A stretch of 64,000 nucleotides of DNA. Source: Citrus sinensis (taxonomy: Eukaryota > Streptophyta > Magnoliopsida > Sapindales > Rutaceae). Of the stretch, positions 14,319 through 28,860 are shown in pieces; positions within the stretch are counted from its first letter, which is position 1; each line of letters begins with the position of its first letter. Below the pieces are notes generated by a model that saw only the letters and a list, made by a program, of their open reading frames with translations, ran no database searches and was not told the DNA's origin. The translations under genes and the position numbers were made by a program. The DNA lies in assembly GCF_022201045.2 (NCBI RefSeq), contig NC_068561.1, forward strand, positions 24,248,501 to 24,312,500, in the 5' to 3' direction.

Positions 14319-16258
14319 TTATTAAACCAAATTAAAATTCTAATGAGATAAGTCAAAAGGAGACAAAGGCGCCAGTTGTATGCAGGGCTTTGACAGTCAA
14401 TTAATTAAATTATATTTAATTTCTTAATTAATCATTCTTACTATTAAAAGCTTTCGTTCGTTAAAATGATTTTATGTTAAACAATTTGGGGTGTGAGTCA
14501 GACTTGACTAGATTTGAGTTTTAGAAGTGAAAAAAGTTTGTCAATAACAACAAAAATTTATATTAAAGCATGTCCTTTAGTGTTTTTTTTTTCCTAATAA
14601 TATTTTAATTAAATTTATTTATTGTGTTTTTGAATCATATTGGCTTGTGAATGACTTCAGTGCCACCCAATACTTGACACGGGGGAAGGTGCTCGTGGAG
14701 AATATTAAGAGATTAGGTGTGTATACTATAAAATAATACAGTTTGCAAATTTTGTTAAATTAAATTAAATGAGCATATAAAAAATGCTATATAGGATTAG
14801 CATATTGCAAGAGTTATGGTGTTAGATCCTATATGGTAATTATGAGATGATAATATGTGTAGATTTATGATGTTAAATCCTAACTAATACTCAATTATGA
14901 TATCTTTTTGATATATATAGCACAACCAATTGAGTCAATGTCGTAAGCGTGACGTTTAAAGAAAAGAAAAATCAACTAAGGTCACATATTGAAAGGGTTG
15001 TTGATTGAAATCAATAAATGAGATTGTTGCAGCACATATGCTAAATAGAAAGGGTCATTAAAAGAAATCAATATATATATATATATAATCGCATAACAAA
15101 AGAAAAAAAAACTAAAAGAATAACAATTTATTAATTTTTTTTTAAATTACATTATAATCAGTATTCCACCACATTCACAGTAAAAAGAAAAGTGTCAAAA
15201 CATTTTATACCGACTTTATAATTGTGTAGTTTGAATAATTAGACTAAGAATGAGTTGGATCTACTTTCAAATATTACAATGAAAGTCAACTCATACTAAT
15301 ATACACAGAAGGAAACCTGGAACATTACAACATCTTAGGTGTACTTGTATTATGTTGCTTATTTAATTAAAGAAGGAAATGAAGAAGAAAGTCTTTAAAC
15401 GAAGATTCACCCCACTTAGGATTTCAAACAAAATTGTTTTCAGAATCAAATTTCAAAAGTATTTGTTTCCACCCAACCTAGGTGCAATGTAGGGGCTGAA
15501 CATTAACTTTATAATTTTCTATGTACGAGTCAAATTTTATAATTAGTAAGCTGATTGAATTATTAATTTCTTTTAAAATCTAGGAAAGAAAAGTCTGAAG
15601 TTTTATTGAATTTAGTTTTGACTTTTAGTATTGGTTCTTCCCAATTGCAAATATTGACTTTTTAGTTTCCAAAATTATCATCATTTAGGATATAATTAAC
15701 ACATTTTCTTAATCCTTTCATGTTATTGATATGTCAGACCTTATTATCTTATTAAATGAAATAAAAAAATGCTACGCCATGCATATCCTGATCTACCATA
15801 GTTTATTTTATATTTTATTAAGAAAAAATGTAGGTCTGTTTTAGAGATTCTGTGGTTAAACTACTTAGCAGTAGATAAATTCTCAATTATAGAAGCTACA
15901 TACATTTTATCAAACCCTGTTCTGTTTATTTTGTTGTCTTATAAAATATGATATTACACGATTAATCCTCTGGGCATAGCTCGGCTGCTAGTGAATATGT
16001 TTTGCGTCTAGTCACTTAAGTTCAAGTAATAATAGAGAGTAAAATTGATATTTTTTGGATAAGAATTTCCATTTCTATCAAAATCTTTAAAAAAAAAAAA
16101 AAGATCTACACAGTGCAATATTCACAAAAAAAAAAAAAAATTCTACGATAAACTAATATTTATATTCGACTAGTTATGTTGTAATTTACAAAAATTATTG
16201 TAATTGAATAAGTACATTATAAGGATTGTTAAATAATTAGCTGGGACTATTAACAACT
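14319..16258. other. Intergenic region 5' of nothing, 3' of the kinase
   Basis: AT-rich spacer with a short TA run near 15070-15087 and poly-A tracts near 16089-16103 and 16126-16140. I see no gene. The last few hundred bases are presumably the 3' flank of the minus-strand receptor-like kinase. A possible tRNA-derived relic is listed separately. Confidence 0.5.
15970..16103 (+). mobile_element. Possible decayed tRNA-derived SINE
   Basis: The plus strand carries GGGCATAGCTCGGCTGCTAG, like a tRNA box A region, followed about 40 nt later by AAGTTCAAGTAAT, like a degenerate box B. A 14-A tail follows at about 16089-16103. The spacing matches the head of a plant SINE. Neither box is intact and no target duplication was found, so this is an inference only. 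Confidence 0.25.
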
Positions 16259-17656
<1,398 letters not shown>

Positions 17657-19461
17657 TGTGATTTTCTTCGGATTTCTTGTCTAATTTGCATGCAGATTTT
17701 CTTTAAGCGGGTAATTAACAATTAAATTTATGCCTTGAAAATGAAGTTTGAGAAAAATGTGAAGAGATTGAAGATTCATTTCTTTGGATTTTAGCATAGG
17801 AATGTTAAAAACAAAAGAAAAAAAAGACCTAAAATGTGTCTTATATGCATGAGAATAAATCACAAGTTAAGGGTCTTTAATTTGTCATTATTAACCATTG
17901 TCTGCGAGTTTTGCATTCTATAAAAGGCACAATTATTATAACAATTACAAATTAGATTTTCCTAAGTTACAATTAATGTAACTTACAATTTACCTAAAAC
18001 ATGTATAAATGGGTATTACGATAGTGGGACCCATCTGATTTTTGTGGGCTGGCTGTAAGTTACGTTAATTATAAATTAACAAGATCTTTATAAATTAAAA
18101 ACATAAAGTTTGTATTCCAACATCTTATGTGTCATTCATTGATAGTTATGATTAAAAATTTGACAACAACGTGATTCGTGAGGGTTATAGATAAGTGACA
18201 TGTCATTTTTTATCTCATAATATATATCATTAATTGTGCTAATTGAATAAATTGGAGTACAAGTTATTCTGCCATAAAGAAATATTAATAAAATATAATT
18301 GAAAGTTTAAAATATTGATAATGATAAATTAGTACTATATACATTTGAGTGAAAATTCAAACATTCATGAATATGACATCTTCTTTAGCGACTGATTGAA
18401 TAATTTAATATATGCTCACATTTGTGTAAATTATACAAAATTAGAAAAATAATTTCAACTTTCAAGATTCCACAATTTCAAGTTCAGCTTCAGTTCCTAT
18501 TATTTAAAACCAATCGGTTTCAACTCGGTTCAGTTCTAAACCAAAACCAACCGTTAAATGCCCACCCCTTAAATTTTCAAGATTCCACAGTTTCGGCTTC
18601 ATCTTTGTGCCCACCAAACCCATCATTCTCTGTCAATCCATTCGGACCAAACTGGCCCAAATTTCATTCAGACCCAATCCAATCAAATTAAGCAAAATTT
18701 GGCCCGATCCATTAAACTCTCAAGTGGGCCAATCTATTTTTGGAAATAAATTAAAAACCATTATTTTCTCTTCCAGTAAGCAACCAATTTTTTTTTTCTT
18801 TAAAAGGGAATTAGGTGGGGGCATGTTTTTCGTTTATTTATCTAACTCCTCTAGCTCTCGACTTAGTCAAATCAAAAACGAATCTTTTTTAATAATGGAA
18901 CCTGATAATAAACCTAAATAATAATCTCTTGCCAGTTTCTAAATGATTTTATTCATTTGATAAATGATAATAATCATTACTAATTCATTAGCCACCTACT
19001 CCCCAGTCCGCCCATGTTGCCACATTTTATTTTAGCATACCAATTCATCTTTTTAAATTTATTTTTAAAAAGTTACTTATAAATGAAAAAAAGTATCATT
19101 TATGATCTTACCATTTTATCGTCTATTTTTTTGCCATAAAGGAAGAAAATAAAACAAATTAAGCGAAAAATAGAGGGCCAGTCACATAATTTCAGAAGTT
19201 GACTTTCTTGCCTGGGCTGCCGCTGCATGTTTTTCAAAAATATTTTTAAAAAATGTGGGAGAAAAATAAAAAACTCCAAAAAAACCCGGCTTTCTTATTA
19301 CACAGCGGTTGAGTTTGAGTCCTTCGTCAGTTTCATTCACATGGCAATGAAGACAGGCAACTGAACGAACGTTATTGGGCATCTGAACAATAATAGCAAT
19401 GAAGCTTATAAGTTGATTAAAAAAGTTTCACTTTTTTTTTTCCGATGAAACAAAAATAAAA
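17657..19461. other. Divergent intergenic region between kinase and arabinosyltransferase
   Basis: This spacer must contain both promoters, since the kinase reads left and the arabinosyltransferase reads right. No convincing exon is present. A stretch at 18463-18600 contains a pair of near-identical phrases (CAAGATTCCACA) flanking a segment that ends TGCCCACCCCTTA, reminiscent of the TIR of another hAT-type MITE, but I could not find both ends. The translated plus-strand frames around 18.4-18.9 kb are low-complexity Pro/Asn/Ser-rich and probably not coding. Confidence 0.45.
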
Positions 19462-22400
19462 ATGGGTGGCTGGAGAAATTGGTATCAAGAGTTGGTGAAT
19501 TCGAAGCCATTATTCTTGACGATCTACACAACTGTGATTGTGGGAATCGTTTTTTCGTCGTTTTATGTCTTCTCCGCCGTTTACTCTCCTTCCTCTGCCA
19601 GCGCCAACTGGTTCTCTTCTCCTCCTTCAATTTCACGTATGTGTTCCTTTTTTTTTTCCCCTTGGTTTCTTGTTTGTTTTAAGATGGACCCAGATGATTT
19701 TTTTATTCTATTGCATGAATTTCAAGTTTGCATGTTATATTTTGATACGTTTTAGTAAATGCTTATATGTTGATTTTTTTTTTCTGCTTAAGATTCGCTT
19801 TTCATCATTAAATGCGACAGTAATGTAAAATTTTCACGAGTTGATCATAAACTGGCTCGAAGTTTTGACTTCTATTGTGGCATGTGAGGTTGACTTTTGA
19901 AGTGAGGTTGTATATGTTATTAGTGATTCAGTGGCTATTTATGTGATCAAATTTGATTTTTGTTGATGTAGTGATGCTGTGTTTTCTGGTATGTAAGCAT
20001 GCTACCTAGTAGCTCTTCGGCTAACAAACCACGTAGATAAGCACTATTTGTAGTTTTCACATCATGACTATTTGCTAGCATTTTTGCCTTACTTTTAGTG
20101 AGGTTGTTCCTTTTAATGGATCCTGTCTCAATGTATTGAAATTGTCCTGCTTTTTTTTGCCATCTCATCCTCTATCTGATTAATTTGTCTCCATATCCAT
20201 GCACAGATTCTCCAGTTGCAGCTTCTTCTTACATTAATGTAGCACCTAACTTTTCCCCAACACTGAAAGTGAGTGCAATTCCACCTCCCCTGCCTCAGTC
20301 TAGCAGCAAACAGGTGAAACCTATATGGGAGGTTCCACAAACCAAAAGATTGCCATCTCTGAAGTCTTTTCAACTGACAAAAGAACTGGTTGAGCAAAGG
20401 GTACAAGATAATATTATAATAATGACTTTTGGGAACTATGCATTCATGGATTTTATCCTGAATTGGGTTCAACGCTTAACAGATTTGGGGCTTTCCAATA
20501 TTTTGGTTGGTAAGTGGTCTTCTGGGAAGTCTAACCTTGTAGATTCTACTCACTATCCTAGTAAATGTCATTCAAAATCGAATTTGAAATCGGACTTGCA
20601 ACTTTTTTACAGGTGCTCTGGACACCAAGCTGGTGAAGGCTTTATATTGGAAAGGAGTTCCTGTCTTTGATATGGGTAGCCATATGAGCACAATGGATGT
20701 AGGCTGGGGTTCACCAACCTTTCACAAAATGGGGAGAGAAAAAGCTATTTTGATAGATTCAGTCCTTCCTTTCGGTTTTGAGCTCTTGATGTGCGATACA
20801 GATATGGTCTGGTTGAAGGTACCATTCCATGCCTGTTGATAGTTTCATTTGGTTTCAAGTCCTTCTTCTTTTCATATTTTGATTGATTCATGCCCTATTG
20901 CTTAATAAGTATATTTAAAGTCAATAGCTTTTATGGACATTTTTATTATTTCCATGTTTTTGTTTCATCAGTGTATTCAGTAGGTTATTGCTGAAACTTT
21001 TATTTTTTCTGTGACAGAATCCACTCCCGTATTTTGCTCGGTACCCTGATGCAGATATCTTAACTTCAAGTGATCAAGTTGTACCCACAGTTGTTGATGA
21101 TAGGTTGGACATCTGGCAACAAGGTAAAGATTATATATCAGTGGTTTTACTCTTTAGTCCAAATTTTTGTTTATACCCTTTAGTCTAACTTTCCCTATAG
21201 TCTCTACTTACAATAATGGTGGGCTTGGTTATGTTTATATCAATCAATTGGGCTATCAGGCACTTTATTGATTATGGTAATGCCACACCTCGGTTGTGTC
21301 AAAGATTCAGTGACAATATTTGTCTCACCTTGACAGTTGGCGCTGCTTACAATGTGGGAATTTTTCACTGGCGACCAACAGAGTCTGCAAAGAAATTTGC
21401 TAAAGAATGGAAAGAAATGATTCTAGCTGATGATAAGATATGGGATCAAAATGGATTTAATGAACTTATACGCAGGCAGTTAGGGCCATCTGTTTCAGAG
21501 GACAGTGAACTTGTATATGCTTATGATGGAAATTTGAAGTTGGGAGTTCTACCTGCAAGTATATTTTGTAGTGGGCATACTTATTTTGTCCAGGTTGGTT
21601 ATATATATTAGTTCTTTATGATTCCTGGAGTTTATTCATTCTGTTTTATAATGGATTCAGGATTTTTGAGTCCTTTCTTATATTCTTCTGAGTAATAATG
21701 AATCAAACTTACTGCAAAATTATGTCAGGATTTCTGAAATTCCTAATGCTATATTGTCAGGCCATGTATAAACAACTGAGATTGGAGCCATATGCAGTAC
21801 ATACAACATTCCAGTATGCAGGCACTGAGGGAAAGCGTCATCGGCTGCGAGAAGCCATGGTTTTTTATGATCCACCAGAATATTATGATACACCAGGTAA
21901 TACTGTCCCAGTGTTTTATGTTGGGGCTCTTCTTGTTGTAAGTTGATCTACATTCCAATTAATTGTTTCTTCTGTACTTCATCTGTCCAGTTTATGATTT
22001 GCGATTCTCTACTAAGTTATCAATCCTTCTCAATCCTAGATGTCTGTAAAGATGCTTTTTTGGATGCTTATGTACTTTTTTCTCCATCTAATATAAACCC
22101 CAGCCAATCCTTTTGTGGGCAGGATCTGATCCCAAGACCAGTTTTGTACCCCCCCAAGAGATCAAAATAGAACAACTAATATCCTACAAGTACAGAACTA
22201 TTTCTGCATATTGATATTTATGTTGATACTGGTCTGGGATGCTTCACTGTATTGATCCAATTTGAACCTTTTACTTCTTTGTTACTTATGCAGCTGGCCT
22301 TTCTCATCCTAACTACTATTTCTTTCCATCAAATATTTCCACAACCTATGTGACCTTAATTTATAATTGCGGACGTATGGATGTGTGTATCTATGGATCC

Positions 22401-24524
22401 CCTTTAAAAAAAAAAAATTAATTTGAAATTCAATCTTTTAAAAAATATTTTGTTTCAAGAACATGACTGCAATATAATTTCTTTGGGGATCTTATGCAGG
22501 AGGTTTCTTGTCATTTAAGCCATTTGTCCCAAAGAGTTTGTTGCTAGATGGAAAGCATGATCTGGAATCTCACTTTGCTCTTGTTAATTACCAAGTATGC
22601 GTGCATATTCCCCTAATTGTTCTGTCTTCTGGCAATTGTTGAGATAGTCATGTCACACATTATAATTTTTGTTATCAAATCTGTTTTTTTTTTTTTTTTT
22701 CTCTTTTTCAGATGCAACAAATAAGGACAGCACTGGCTATTGCTTCAGTGTTGAATCGCACGTTGGTGAGAACAACTGAAATATTTATATGTTTCCTTTT
22801 GTTGATTGTTTGAGGATGAGACTTTTTCCATGGAAAAATTCTTAACTATTTTCTGCTTTTACATTGACATACCTAAGAGTCTAACTTTACAGAAATCACT
22901 CTGAAAAGAATAACGTAAAATTAGTATCTGGAGTTAGATGATCAGCTATTTCAATGTATTACAAATCTTTTTGCCTGTGAGGCACTTGGTAGAAAGTAAT
23001 GGCAATGGCAAAAGAATAGCTCTTAAACATGAAATATCGTTTTGATTGTGAGCCATTAGACTCAAATGGCTATTCAACAAGGTGCCCATATGATGATCAC
23101 TGATACAGTAATGCATTAATAATGCATGGTTGATTGAACTTCCAAGTTTCTTTTTCCACCATTTATGAGATTTGGATTTAATTCACTTTTTTGTTATTTT
23201 ATGTGTGTTTTAGGTCATGCCACCCCTATGGTGTAGGTTGGATAGATTATGGTTTCCACATCCTGGAGTTTTGGAGGGTACTATGACTAGACAACCTTTT
23301 CTCTGCCCTTTGGACCATGTATTTGAGGTAGTTATATTTCTGTTGAAGCTGATTGTTAGACCTGTATAGAGACTAATTACACTTGTACAATTATAAGTCA
23401 TGAAAAAATTGACTTTATTCGCTTATTGAGTTACGAAAAATAAGAGATATTTTTCTACTTTCTACCTTTATTTCTTATTGATTGCCTCACAACTCTTGAG
23501 AAATATGCACTGCAGGTAAATGTCATGCTGCAGCAACTTCCAGAGGATGAATATGGCCCTGGCATTGGTTTCAGAGAGTACTCCTTTATGGACAATCCAT
23601 CGGTGCCTAAACAGGTAATGGATACCAGCTTCATGTGGATGAGAGAGTCACCTTTTGATTACTGCCATGTAATGGAGCTTTCTATGATGTTTGTTTCAGG
23701 TGAAAGAGTCTCGGCTTGAAGTTCAGCTTTGTGATGACACCTTAATAGATTGTCAGGCATCAAGCAATACATCTTCACCGGGAATACTTAGGTTTCCACG
23801 GCATAGCAGTGAAGAAACGGTATTCTAGATCTTATACTTTTTGTGCCTTTCTATCATTTCTAACATTGATACATGGTCATAGTTGAACAAACATATGTTG
23901 AAATAGAACTTTCTGCTTAGAAGCTGGGTCTGATTTTTCAATCGCTGGCAAAGAAGGGAAGTTGTTTGGGTACAGCTCTAGTTTTACATTCTCTATCATT
24001 TCTAGGATCTAATTGTTGGTTAAAGTTGATTTTCTAATATGCCTGTGTTAGCATTTATTCTTCGGTACTTTCTCAGTTTTAGTTAGACCACTAAGCTGTA
24101 AGAATATATAAGTTGTTCAACTTGCTATATAACAATCTGAGGATGCTGAATGTTACTTTCAATATGCAGTTCAAGACAGTTTTCTCTTCATTCAAGGATG
24201 TGAAAGTCATTAATTTCTCTTCAATGAAAAATGCTTTCCTTAATTTCACTGACAAGGCAAGTTCATTTCTTCCCCTTGTTGATTTCATAATATCATTTGG
24301 AAATGAAAGCACTTTCTTCTTATCATATGCTGAAACAATGTGCAATATCTACTTAGACAAGAGAAGAGAGATTCAGGAGACGCGTGAAACGGTATGTCGG
24401 CATATGGTGCTGCGTGGACAGCCACACTCCCGGACACATTTATTATGACATGTACTGGGACGAGAAACCTGATTGGAAACCTATACCTCCCCAGACTCCA
24501 GGGGATGATCATCTGCCATGGTGA
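19462..24524 (+). CDS. XEG113: Arabinosyltransferase XEG113-like (GT77)
   Basis: Thirteen exons: 19462-19636, 20207-20509, 20613-20818, 21018-21123, 21337-21593, 21761-21896, 22500-22594, 22712-22765, 23214-23327, 23516-23614, 23700-23819, 24170-24256, 24357-24524. All junctions keep frame and give 639 aa, close to Arabidopsis XEG113. XEG113 adds arabinose to hydroxyproline-linked arabinans of extensins in the Golgi and influences cell elongation. Visible features: a type II membrane anchor at about residues 14-40, a Pro/Ser-rich stem, and the GT77 metal-binding DxD in MCDTDMVWLK (about residues 219-228). Others are TFGNYAFMDFILNWVQRL and the C-terminal WCCVDSHTPGHIYYDMYWDE. The start codon begins the anchor-proximal exon. 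The last intron appears to be GC-AG. The neighbour downstream is an unrelated PPR gene on the same strand. Confidence 0.92.
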
Positions 24525-25325
24525 GGCCTAACATGAAAGTGGTTATTTACAGAATTTACTATCGGATAAGGGAGGAGGAAAGACGTTCCACAACTGGTTA
24601 ATTTGAATTTGTAAATGGGAAGAGGGTTGTATCATCATCTTCAGACCTTTTTTTTTTTTTTGGCGGGGGTTAAAAATCTTTCTTTAAACAGAGAAAAGCC
24701 AGATGTATTCTATTTTTTTCTTTTTCATTTCTCCTTTTTCGTGTAACAGTAGAAAATTTTGACTTCATTTGAATTATGCAGCAAAGCAAACAGAAGAAAA
24801 TCAACTTGGGCTCTTTCTTTGTATCAATATTATAACCCTTTCTAAGTTATTCATAATTGGTTTTCACTCTTATCTCCTGGCATACTGACATTAAAACTCA
24901 TCTTTGTTTCTTGTGAATGGACTTTGCTAGTATACATAAGGTATCTGGACTTAAAATAACTAATAAGAGAGTTGAAGTCGAAGCTGAATGTATACGATGG
25001 TCACTTGCTCTTGTAGGCCAGGTGTTTGATTACGGCCGATGCTATTTGGTGCCTCGAAGATAGGGTTATATTTGTAATTCCAATAATTTTGCGGAGTGTG
25101 TATCGGTACTTAATATATACAAACTACTTGTTCACTTGATTCCAGGGTATATATTAACTTTGCCTCCTCAAAGGAAAAAAAGGAAAGTATTATCTTGCAA
25201 TTTTGCAAAGTGACTGTCTTGCAATAGATGCAACGAATGGGAATAAGAGCAAGCAAGCAGCGGCAACTAAACAAACATCTAATTCTAACTCCCTCTTCGT
25301 GATAGGGGCGGGGGGTGTGGGGGGC
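24525..25325. other. Intergenic: XEG113 3' region and PPR promoter
   Basis: The first 300 bp or so is the likely 3' UTR, with T-rich tracts near 24650 and 24715. The rest is the upstream region of the PPR gene. An open frame extends upstream of the PPR ATG to about 25203 but begins with TTG, not ATG, so I leave it out of the protein. Confidence 0.5.
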
Positions 25326-28151
25326 ATGCTTAGACTGAGACAGTCTCTGTTCCTCTCTTCACAATTTTTATGTTTTACGTGCACTTTCAAAGCAACTAAC
25401 TATCTCTTTTACAGCGCTCATAATAAAGGCAAAAATCCCATTTCACCCTTCACTTCATCTAGTCTCATCTCCAAAACTTATAGCTTATGTGCGCTGCATT
25501 CAACTGATTTTTCGACCTTTTATCAAGCGTTTGATAAAATGCCACAGAGAAATCAACAATGCAGTAGCAGCGACATTTACTTTGTTCTTGATCTTCTTAA
25601 ATCCTCGAAAGCAAGACTTGATGTTGTGTCGGTCGTAACTATCCATTGCTTGGCCCTTAAGAGAGGTTTTCTTGCCCACTTGCCAACTTCCACCTCTCTC
25701 CTTACAGCTTACTCCAATGTCAGTTATTTCGAGTCTTCGTTGGCTTTGTTTTATGAAACTTGTAATAAAGATGTGGTCACTTGGAACGCTATGATCACTG
25801 CTTGTGTTGAGAATCGGTGTGTTGTTATGGGTTTGCATTTCTTTGGTGAGATGGTTGAAGAGGGAATTAGGTTTGATTCTACAACTCTTTTGATTATTGT
25901 GTCAGCCTTAACTCAAATGAATTGCTTGAAACAAGGAAGGGTTGTTCACTGTTTGAGCATAAAGGCTGGGATGATTGCAGATTCTAGTCTATGTAACGTA
26001 TTTGTGAACATGTATGCAAAATGTGGTGACTTGAACTCTTCAGAGTGTACCTTTTCAGGTATGCATTGTGCAGACACAGTGTCTTGGAATACAATAATGA
26101 GCGGTTGTCTTCATAACAATTATCCTGAGAAGTGCTTGTTATACTTTAGAGAAATGGGTTGGTCTGGAGAACAAGTGGATAATGTGAGTTTGTCATCTGC
26201 TGTTGCAGCGTCTGCTTGTCTTGGGGAGTTGAGTTATGGTGAAGTCATTCATGCATTGGGGATTAAGTTGGGGTATGAAGACAGCCCTTATGTTTCAGTA
26301 ACCAATTCACTCATTTCAATGTATTCTCAATGTGGAGATATTGAGGCTGCGGAGAGGGCATTTTGGGGAATGACATGTAAGGATGTTGTTTCATGGAACG
26401 CAATAATAGATGGATTTGCTTTGAACGGAAAATTTGAAGAAGCATTTGATCTTCTGCATGAAATGCAATTGATGAGGTCTGTTGAACCTGATATAGCAAC
26501 TGTAGTTACTCTGATTTCACTTTGTGCAGACTCACTGCTGCTGAGAGAAGGAAGAAGTGTTCATGGATATGCAATTCGTAGACTGTTGGGTTATGATCTG
26601 TTAATGATGAACAGCCTGATGGACTTCTACTCAAAATCCAACAGTCTATCTAAGGCTGAACTCTTGTTCAATGCCATAGCTCCGATGAACGACTTGGTCT
26701 CATGGAATTCAATGATCTCTGGGTATAGTCAAAGCAGTCATTCAGAAAAAGCTCAAAGATTATTCAAGGAAATGCTGTATCTTTGTTCGCAGTTCAGCTT
26801 TTCAACTTTGCTAGCTATTCTTCCATCTTGTAATTCCCCTGAATCCCTTGAGTTCGGTAAATCAATTCACTGTTGGCAGCTGAAATTGGGATTTTCAAAC
26901 AATACTATTGGAGTTAATGCCCTCATGCACATGTATATAAATTGTGGAGACTTGGTGGCTGCTTTCTCATTGCTGCAGAGAATTTCTCACAACTCAGATA
27001 CTTCTTGTTGGAATATCGTAATTGTCGCTTGCACGCAGAATGGCCATTTTCAAGAAGCCATTAAAACTTTTAAATCAATGACACAGCAACAAAATGCCAG
27101 CCCTGACTCAGTAACCCTTGTCAATGTCATATCAGCATGTGGAAATCTTGAGCTGGCCTTTGAAGGGAAATCCCTTCATGGGCTTGCTCTAAAATCTTTG
27201 ATGGGGTTGGATACTCGCGTACAGAATGCACTAATCACCATGTACGGTAGGTGCAGGGACATTAAGAGTGCTAGCACAGTATTTGAATCATGTTACAATT
27301 GCAATTTATGTACATGGAATTGCATGATATCTGCTTTTTCTCAGAATAAGGCTGAAGTAAGAGCCCTTGAACTATTTCGTCACCTTGAGTTTGAACCGAA
27401 TGAGATCAGCATAGTGAGCATTCTCTCTGCTTGCACTCAACTAGGAGTTCTAAGACATGGAAAACAAATTCATGGTCACGTGTTTCACCTGGGATTTCAG
27501 GAGAACTCTTTTATATCTTCAGCTCTTCTTGATATGTACAGCAACTGTGGAAGATTGGACATTGCTTGCCAAATCTTTAAAAATTCAAAGGGTAAATCTA
27601 ATGCAGCTTGGAGCTCTATGATTTCAGCATATGGGTACCACGGCAAAGGCTGGGAAGCCATTGAACTTTTTCATGAAATGTGCAATTCTGGAATTAGACC
27701 AACAAAAAGCAGTGTCATTAGCCTTTTGTCAGCTTGTAGCCATTCAGGTCTTGTGGATGAAGGTCTACGGTATTACAACAATATGCTGGAGGAATATGAC
27801 GTACGACCTGAAACTGAGCATCATGTGTGCATCGTTGATATGCTGGGGCGATCTGGCAAGCTCCAAGAAGCCTATGAATTTATTAAGAATTTGCCAATAC
27901 AACCTAAGCCTGGAGTTTGGGGAGCCATGCTGAGTGCCTGCAGCCACCATGGAGATACCAAGATGGGTAAACAAGTTGCGGAACTTCTTTTCAAACTGGA
28001 ACCTGAAAATGTTGGGTACTACATTTCCTTGTCGAATATGTATGTCGCATTAGGGAGATGGAAAGACGCAGTGGAAATACGGGAAATAATTGAGGAAAAA
28101 AAGTTGCGAAAAACAGCAGGTTACAGTCTTATTGATGTGGGTTTTGGGTGA
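25326..28151 (+). CDS. E-subclass pentatricopeptide repeat protein, organellar (At4g19220-like)
   Basis: A single uninterrupted frame of 941 aa; absence of introns is typical of plant PPR genes. The start is the first in-frame ATG (MLRLRQSLFLSSQF), which opens a basic, Ser/Phe-rich stretch suited to a mitochondrial or plastid transit peptide. The body is a run of P, L and S type repeats, seen as recurring phrases such as VVSWNAIIDGFALNGKFEEA, NALITMYGRCRDI, SSMISAYGYHGKGWEAIELF and LLSACSHSGLVDEGL. It ends with an E/E+ region (GVWGAMLSACSHHGDTKMGK ... YYISLSNMYVALGRWKDAVE ... KTAGYSLID) and no DYW deaminase domain. Members bind organelle RNA in a base-specific way and commonly serve C-to-U editing, recruiting a deaminase in trans. 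The RNA target cannot be read with confidence by eye. The closest remembered relative is At4g19220, of similar length. Confidence 0.93.
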   Translation: MLRLRQSLFLSSQFLCFTCTFKATNYLFYSAHNKGKNPISPFTSSSLISKTYSLCALHSTDFSTFYQAFDKMPQRNQQCSSSDIYFVLDLLKSSKARLDVVSVVTIHCLALKRGFLAHLPTSTSLLTAYSNVSYFESSLALFYETCNKDVVTWNAMITACVENRCVVMGLHFFGEMVEEGIRFDSTTLLIIVSALTQMNCLKQGRVVHCLSIKAGMIADSSLCNVFVNMYAKCGDLNSSECTFSGMHCADTVSWNTIMSGCLHNNYPEKCLLYFREMGWSGEQVDNVSLSSAVAASACLGELSYGEVIHALGIKLGYEDSPYVSVTNSLISMYSQCGDIEAAERAFWGMTCKDVVSWNAIIDGFALNGKFEEAFDLLHEMQLMRSVEPDIATVVTLISLCADSLLLREGRSVHGYAIRRLLGYDLLMMNSLMDFYSKSNSLSKAELLFNAIAPMNDLVSWNSMISGYSQSSHSEKAQRLFKEMLYLCSQFSFSTLLAILPSCNSPESLEFGKSIHCWQLKLGFSNNTIGVNALMHMYINCGDLVAAFSLLQRISHNSDTSCWNIVIVACTQNGHFQEAIKTFKSMTQQQNASPDSVTLVNVISACGNLELAFEGKSLHGLALKSLMGLDTRVQNALITMYGRCRDIKSASTVFESCYNCNLCTWNCMISAFSQNKAEVRALELFRHLEFEPNEISIVSILSACTQLGVLRHGKQIHGHVFHLGFQENSFISSALLDMYSNCGRLDIACQIFKNSKGKSNAAWSSMISAYGYHGKGWEAIELFHEMCNSGIRPTKSSVISLLSACSHSGLVDEGLRYYNNMLEEYDVRPETEHHVCIVDMLGRSGKLQEAYEFIKNLPIQPKPGVWGAMLSACSHHGDTKMGKQVAELLFKLEPENVGYYISLSNMYVALGRWKDAVEIREIIEEKKLRKTAGYSLIDVGFG

Positions 28152-28860
28152 AGATTGGAAAGTTTTCACTTTTCACTTTCAGATGGCACGATTGTGTGTA
28201 CATTTATATTTTCACCTTTGTACCCGAAATCAATGAAGACCGGGCTTTTCATCTTCAAAAGAAAAACAAGGATTTTACAATGCCATCAGTACCCAATTCC
28301 AGAGCTCTGACTTCACATACAAGAAAGATATCGGGTTTACAAACAAATTGGCAAAAGAGGGAAAAGAGAGACGAACTGATTGGCAATAATTTTTTTAATT
28401 TTCTTTTCTTTTTTAGAAAAAAATATCACTTAGAATTATTTAGGTAAAAGTAAAACGGGTGAAACTGTCAGATATTTCAATTCAAAAATTACAAAGACAA
28501 GCTCCCCTGCTCTCTAGTGTCCCGGTGTTGTCGTACCTCTTTAACTCTAAAATGACTTTTCCAGATTCGCTCGCCTAATACCATAATAAAAAAAATGGTG
28601 AAAACACAAAAGCCTAATAAAGCGAAAATTTAACTAGAGCTTCATTAGTACATGGCACAAAAACTCGTTTCAAACATTTTTTGGGCAAAAGGACCTCGGA
28701 TGCCATCGCCTCATTCTATGCCTGCATCGATGCCATCAACTTTTGCAGAACCACCAACTGCACAAATTTGAAACCCGAGTCAATCTCTGGGGTGCCTCCC
28801 AAAAGTACATTCAGATATCAGCAGGCAGAACCAAATCAACTAAACCTGGAAATTATTATT
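28152..28860. other. Convergent intergenic region, PPR and ABCE 3' ends
   Basis: The PPR gene and the ABCE gene converge here, so the 709 bp should contain both 3' UTRs and polyadenylation sites. Short frames in it have no domain similarity that I recognise. Confidence 0.5.

Noticed and set aside
18422-18921. Overlapping plus-strand frames rich in Pro, Asn and Ser
   Set aside because: Repetitive phrases shared with a possible MITE; no conserved domain and no splice partner.
25203-25325. Upstream extension of the PPR protein frame by 41 codons
   Set aside because: The extension begins with TTG, not ATG, and its composition (Gly-rich, no targeting character) is unlike the protein. The first ATG at 25326 starts a good transit-peptide-like segment.
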